Assembly: GCF_015904235.1 (NCBI RefSeq)
Contig: NZ_JADZLT010000051.1
Location: forward strand, 62,001-126,000
DNA length: 64,000 nucleotides
Source of the DNA: Methylobrevis albus
GTDB taxonomy: Bacteria; Pseudomonadota; Alphaproteobacteria; Rhizobiales; Pleomorphomonadaceae
Direction of reading: 5' to 3'
Of the stretch, positions 61,543 through 64,000 are shown in pieces. Position 1 is the first letter of the stretch. Each line of letters starts with the position of its first letter. Position numbers and translations under genes: made by a program. Below the pieces are notes generated by a model. It saw only the letters and a list, made by a program, of their open reading frames with translations, had not been told where the DNA came from and made no database searches.

Positions 61543-63306
61543 ATGACGATCGCGCAGACGGTTCCGGCGGGAAGCGGCACGGCCGGCGGCAGCGCCGCCG
61601 ACGCGGTGACGCACGAGGTGATCACCGGCAAGCTGCTCGCCACCGTCGACGAGATGGCGATCGTGCTCGCACGCGCCTCGATGAGCCCCGTCGTCTACGA
61701 GGTGCTCGATTTCGCCTGCGGCATCTGTGACGCCGCGGGCGACCTCGTCGCCCAGACCAACGGCATCACCATCTTCACAGGCACCTTCTCGCACCAGGTC
61801 CGCTTCCTGCGCGCGCGCTTCGGCGCCGACATGGCGCCCGGCGACACCTTCCTCACCAACGATCCCTTCGAGGGCGGCACCCACGCCTGCGATTTCGCCA
61901 TCGTGCGGCCGATCTTCGCCGAGGGCGCCATCGTCGGCTACGGCATCGCCGTCGCCCACCTGCTCGACGTCGGCGGCGCGGTCGCCGGCAGCCTGCCCCC
62001 TGACGCGACCTCGGTGTTCCAGGAAGGGCTGCGGCTTTCGGGCGTCCGCCTCACCCGCGGCGACCGCCTGATCGACGACATCGTCCGCATCATCACCGAG
62101 AACGTCCGCCTGCCGCAGCTCGCCATGGGCGACGTCAACGCCGAACTCGCCGCCGTGCGCATCGCCGAGCGCCGCCTCGGCGAGACCATCGAAAAATACG
62201 GCGCGGCGGCGGTGCAGCGCACCTTCGGCCGGCTGATCGCCACTAGCGAGGCGCGCGCCCGCGCCGTGATCGCCGCGCTGCCCGACGGCGACTACAGCGC
62301 CACCGACGTGATCGACGGCGACGGCGCCACCGAGGCGCCGATTCCGGTCTGCGTCACCGTGCGCATCCGCGGCTCGGAGATCGAGGCCGACTTCACCGGC
62401 TCCAGCCCCGCCCGCGCCGCGCCGATCAACTGCAGCCGCGGCGCGCTGACCTCGGCGGTGAAGACGGTGATGAAGGCGCTGGTCGCCCCGCAGGAGCCCT
62501 CCAACGAAGGCTGGTTCCGGCCGCTCACCGTCACCGCCCCGCCGGGCACCGTGTTCACGGCCGAAAAGCCGTCGCCGACCGGCTGGTACTACGAGGGCGC
62601 GGCGATGGCGTCGGAGCTCGTCTGGAAGGCGCTGGCGCCACTCGCGCCGCAGCGGTTCCCGGCCGGCACCTACATGAGCCTCTGCGCCACCTACATCGCC
62701 GGCTCCGGCCCGGATGGGCTCTTCGTGCACATCGAGCCGCAGAACGGCGGCTGGGGCGCGACGCGGCACCGCGACGGCGCCAGCGGCATGATCGCGATCA
62801 CCGACGGCGACACCTACAACTATTCGGTCGAGCTGCTCGAGGCGAAGTTCCCGCTGATGGTCACCCGCTACGACTTCAACGTCGAGGACGGCACCGGCGC
62901 CGGCGAACACCGCGGCGGCTTCGGCCTCGTCCGCGACTACGAGATCGAGACCGACGACGCCGTGCTCTACGGCAGCTTCGGCCGCACCGCGACCCGGCCC
63001 TGGGGCGCCGAGGGCGGCGAGGCCGGCAGCCTCAACGGCATGGAGGTGCGCCGCGGCGGCAGCGCGCGCCGGCTGACCCGTCCGGCCCGTTTCCAGCTGC
63101 AGCGCGGCGACCAGGTCAGCATCGTCACCGGCGGTGGTGGTGGCTGGGGCGCCCCGCAGGGCCGCGATCCCGAACTCGTCGCGCGCGACGTCCGCGACGG
63201 TCTCGTCTCCGTGGCGCTCGCCCGCGACACCTACGGCGTCGTCGTCGACCCGGCGACCGGCCGCCTCGATGCCGCGGCGACCGCAGAGCTGAGGAGCGCC
63301 CGATGA
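61543..63306 (+). CDS. Hydantoinase B/oxoprolinase family protein
   Basis: Cytoplasmic subunit of 587 residues of a hydantoinase/5-oxoprolinase/acetone-carboxylase type enzyme. Hallmarks are Asp-Phe-Ala-Cys-Gly-Ile near 50-56, Thr-Asn-Asp-Pro-Phe-Glu-Gly-Gly-Thr-His near 105-114, the Ser-Arg-Gly-Ala-Leu region near 295 and Gly-Gly-Gly-Gly-Trp-Gly-Ala-Pro-Gln near 528-536. The ATG at 61543 has GGGAG about six bases upstream. Its stop overlaps the next gene by four bases. The ring compound hydrolysed is unknown. Confidence 0.95.
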   Translation: MTIAQTVPAGSGTAGGSAADAVTHEVITGKLLATVDEMAIVLARASMSPVVYEVLDFACGICDAAGDLVAQTNGITIFTGTFSHQVRFLRARFGADMAPGDTFLTNDPFEGGTHACDFAIVRPIFAEGAIVGYGIAVAHLLDVGGAVAGSLPPDATSVFQEGLRLSGVRLTRGDRLIDDIVRIITENVRLPQLAMGDVNAELAAVRIAERRLGETIEKYGAAAVQRTFGRLIATSEARARAVIAALPDGDYSATDVIDGDGATEAPIPVCVTVRIRGSEIEADFTGSSPARAAPINCSRGALTSAVKTVMKALVAPQEPSNEGWFRPLTVTAPPGTVFTAEKPSPTGWYYEGAAMASELVWKALAPLAPQRFPAGTYMSLCATYIAGSGPDGLFVHIEPQNGGWGATRHRDGASGMIAITDGDTYNYSVELLEAKFPLMVTRYDFNVEDGTGAGEHRGGFGLVRDYEIETDDAVLYGSFGRTATRPWGAEGGEAGSLNGMEVRRGGSARRLTRPARFQLQRGDQVSIVTGGGGGWGAPQGRDPELVARDVRDGLVSVALARDTYGVVVDPATGRLDAAATAELRSAR

Positions 63307-64000
63307 CCCGCATCGCGACCGACGCCGGCGGCACCTTCACCGACCTCGTCGCCTTCGACGAGTTGACCGGCGCGATCCAGGTCGGCAAGGCGCTCACCAC
63401 GCCGCGCGACCCCTCGATCGGCGTCGTCGACGCCATCGCCCAGGCCGAGGAGGAGGGGCTCGCCACCGCCGAAGCGACGCTGTTCGTGCACGGCGGCACC
63501 ACGGTGATCAACGCCATCACCGAGCGCAAGGGCGTCGCCACCGCGCTGGTGACGACGCGCGGCTTCCGCGACGTCATCGCCATCGGCCGCGGCAACCGGC
63601 CCGACCTCTACAACCTCCATTCCGAACCGGCGCAGCCCTTCGTGCCGCGCCACCTGCGTTTCGAGGTCACCGAGCGCATGGATGCCCGCGGCGAGGTGCG
63701 CATCGCCCTCGACCACGACGATCTCGCCGCCGTCGCCGACCGCATCGCCGCCTCCGGCGTCGCCGCCGTCGCGATCCTGTTCCTGCACTCCTACGTCAAC
63801 CCCGAGCACGAGCAGGCCGCCGCGCGCTTCCTGCGCGAGCGCCTGCCCGGCGTCGCCGTGGCGGCGAGCCACGAGGTGTCGCGGCAGTGGCGCGAATACG
63901 AGCGCAGCAACACCGCGGTGCTGTCGGCCTACGTACAGCCGATCATGGCGCGCTACCTCTCCAACCTCGCCGATGCGCTCGGTGGCCGCGGCATCGACTG
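63303..64000 (+). CDS. Hydantoinase A/oxoprolinase family protein (cut by window edge)
   Basis: The visible part is the N-terminal 232 residues of the ATP-using partner subunit. The first residues contain the Asp-Ala-Gly-Gly-Thr-Phe-Thr-Asp phosphate loop at 7-14. His-Gly-Gly-Thr-Thr-Val-Ile-Asn near 63-70 and Leu-His-Ser-Tyr-Val-Asn near 161 are also family marks. The ATG at 63303 overlaps the upstream stop (ATGA), so the two subunits are made together. The C-terminal part lies outside the window. Confidence 0.94.
   Translation, partial: MTRIATDAGGTFTDLVAFDELTGAIQVGKALTTPRDPSIGVVDAIAQAEEEGLATAEATLFVHGGTTVINAITERKGVATALVTTRGFRDVIAIGRGNRPDLYNLHSEPAQPFVPRHLRFEVTERMDARGEVRIALDHDDLAAVADRIAASGVAAVAILFLHSYVNPEHEQAAARFLRERLPGVAVAASHEVSRQWREYERSNTAVLSAYVQPIMARYLSNLADALGGRGID

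Overview
The window is very GC-rich, with genes packed on both strands and short ATGA-type overlaps. Gene content and order point to an alphaproteobacterium of the Hyphomicrobiales (Rhizobiales): lnt - HTH regulator - metK - trmB; ubiB/ubiE divergent from mutM - enoyl-CoA hydratase - rpsT, followed by dnaA; and ccoNOQP - ccoGHIS beside an Fnr/FixK-type regulator. I could not assign a genus. No tRNA, rRNA, CRISPR array, transposase or phage gene was seen.

Layout. 1-4.1 kb (minus): a polyamine-type ABC importer operon (binding protein, ATPase, two permeases) with the start of a GNAT acetyltransferase gene at the edge. 4.5-7.2 kb: a 2OG-Fe(II) oxygenase, an HRI1-like protein and an isochorismatase-family hydrolase. 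7.3-11.6 kb: lnt, HTH regulator, metK, trmB. 11.7-22.4 kb (minus): cbb3 oxidase genes ccoNOQP and assembly genes ccoGHIS behind an Fnr-type box, then an MFS transporter, an Fnr/FixK-type regulator and a small unknown gene. 22.6-25.8 kb: DUF2852, YgjP-like metallopeptidase, DUF4893 and PfkB-family kinase genes. 26.3-34.1 kb: ubiB, ubiE, mutM, enoyl-CoA hydratase, rpsT, a rhodanese-domain gene and dnaA. 34.5-41.5 kb (minus): a yejABEF peptide importer interrupted by a two-gene PIN-toxin/antitoxin module. 41.8-45.4 kb: recQ, a lytic transglycosylase and a small membrane protein.

45.5-51.4 kb is the most unusual part. GC drops, and it holds an Imm11-like orphan, ugd, two diverged paralogous exported proteins, and between them broken 3' tails of the two flanking genes (ugd and a TrmH-type RNA methyltransferase). 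This is a tandem duplication of the unit ugd tail - exported gene - methyltransferase tail. The tails are still about 95 percent identical, whereas the two exported proteins agree only at roughly 40 percent of residues. That fits two alleles of a variable locus captured side by side better than simple duplication and drift.

51.4-64 kb: two RNA methyltransferase-type genes, a PAS-PAS-GGDEF diguanylate cyclase, a GST, an HxlR regulator divergent from an NmrA-like reductase, a TauE/SafE permease, a MalT-like LuxR regulator, and hydantoinase/oxoprolinase B and A genes (the last cut by the window edge). Several families of short GC-rich palindromic repeats sit in the gene-free gaps near 18.7, 25.9-26.3, 34.3, 41.7 and 47.8 kb.

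All identity and family statements come from reading the sequence by eye; no database search was run.
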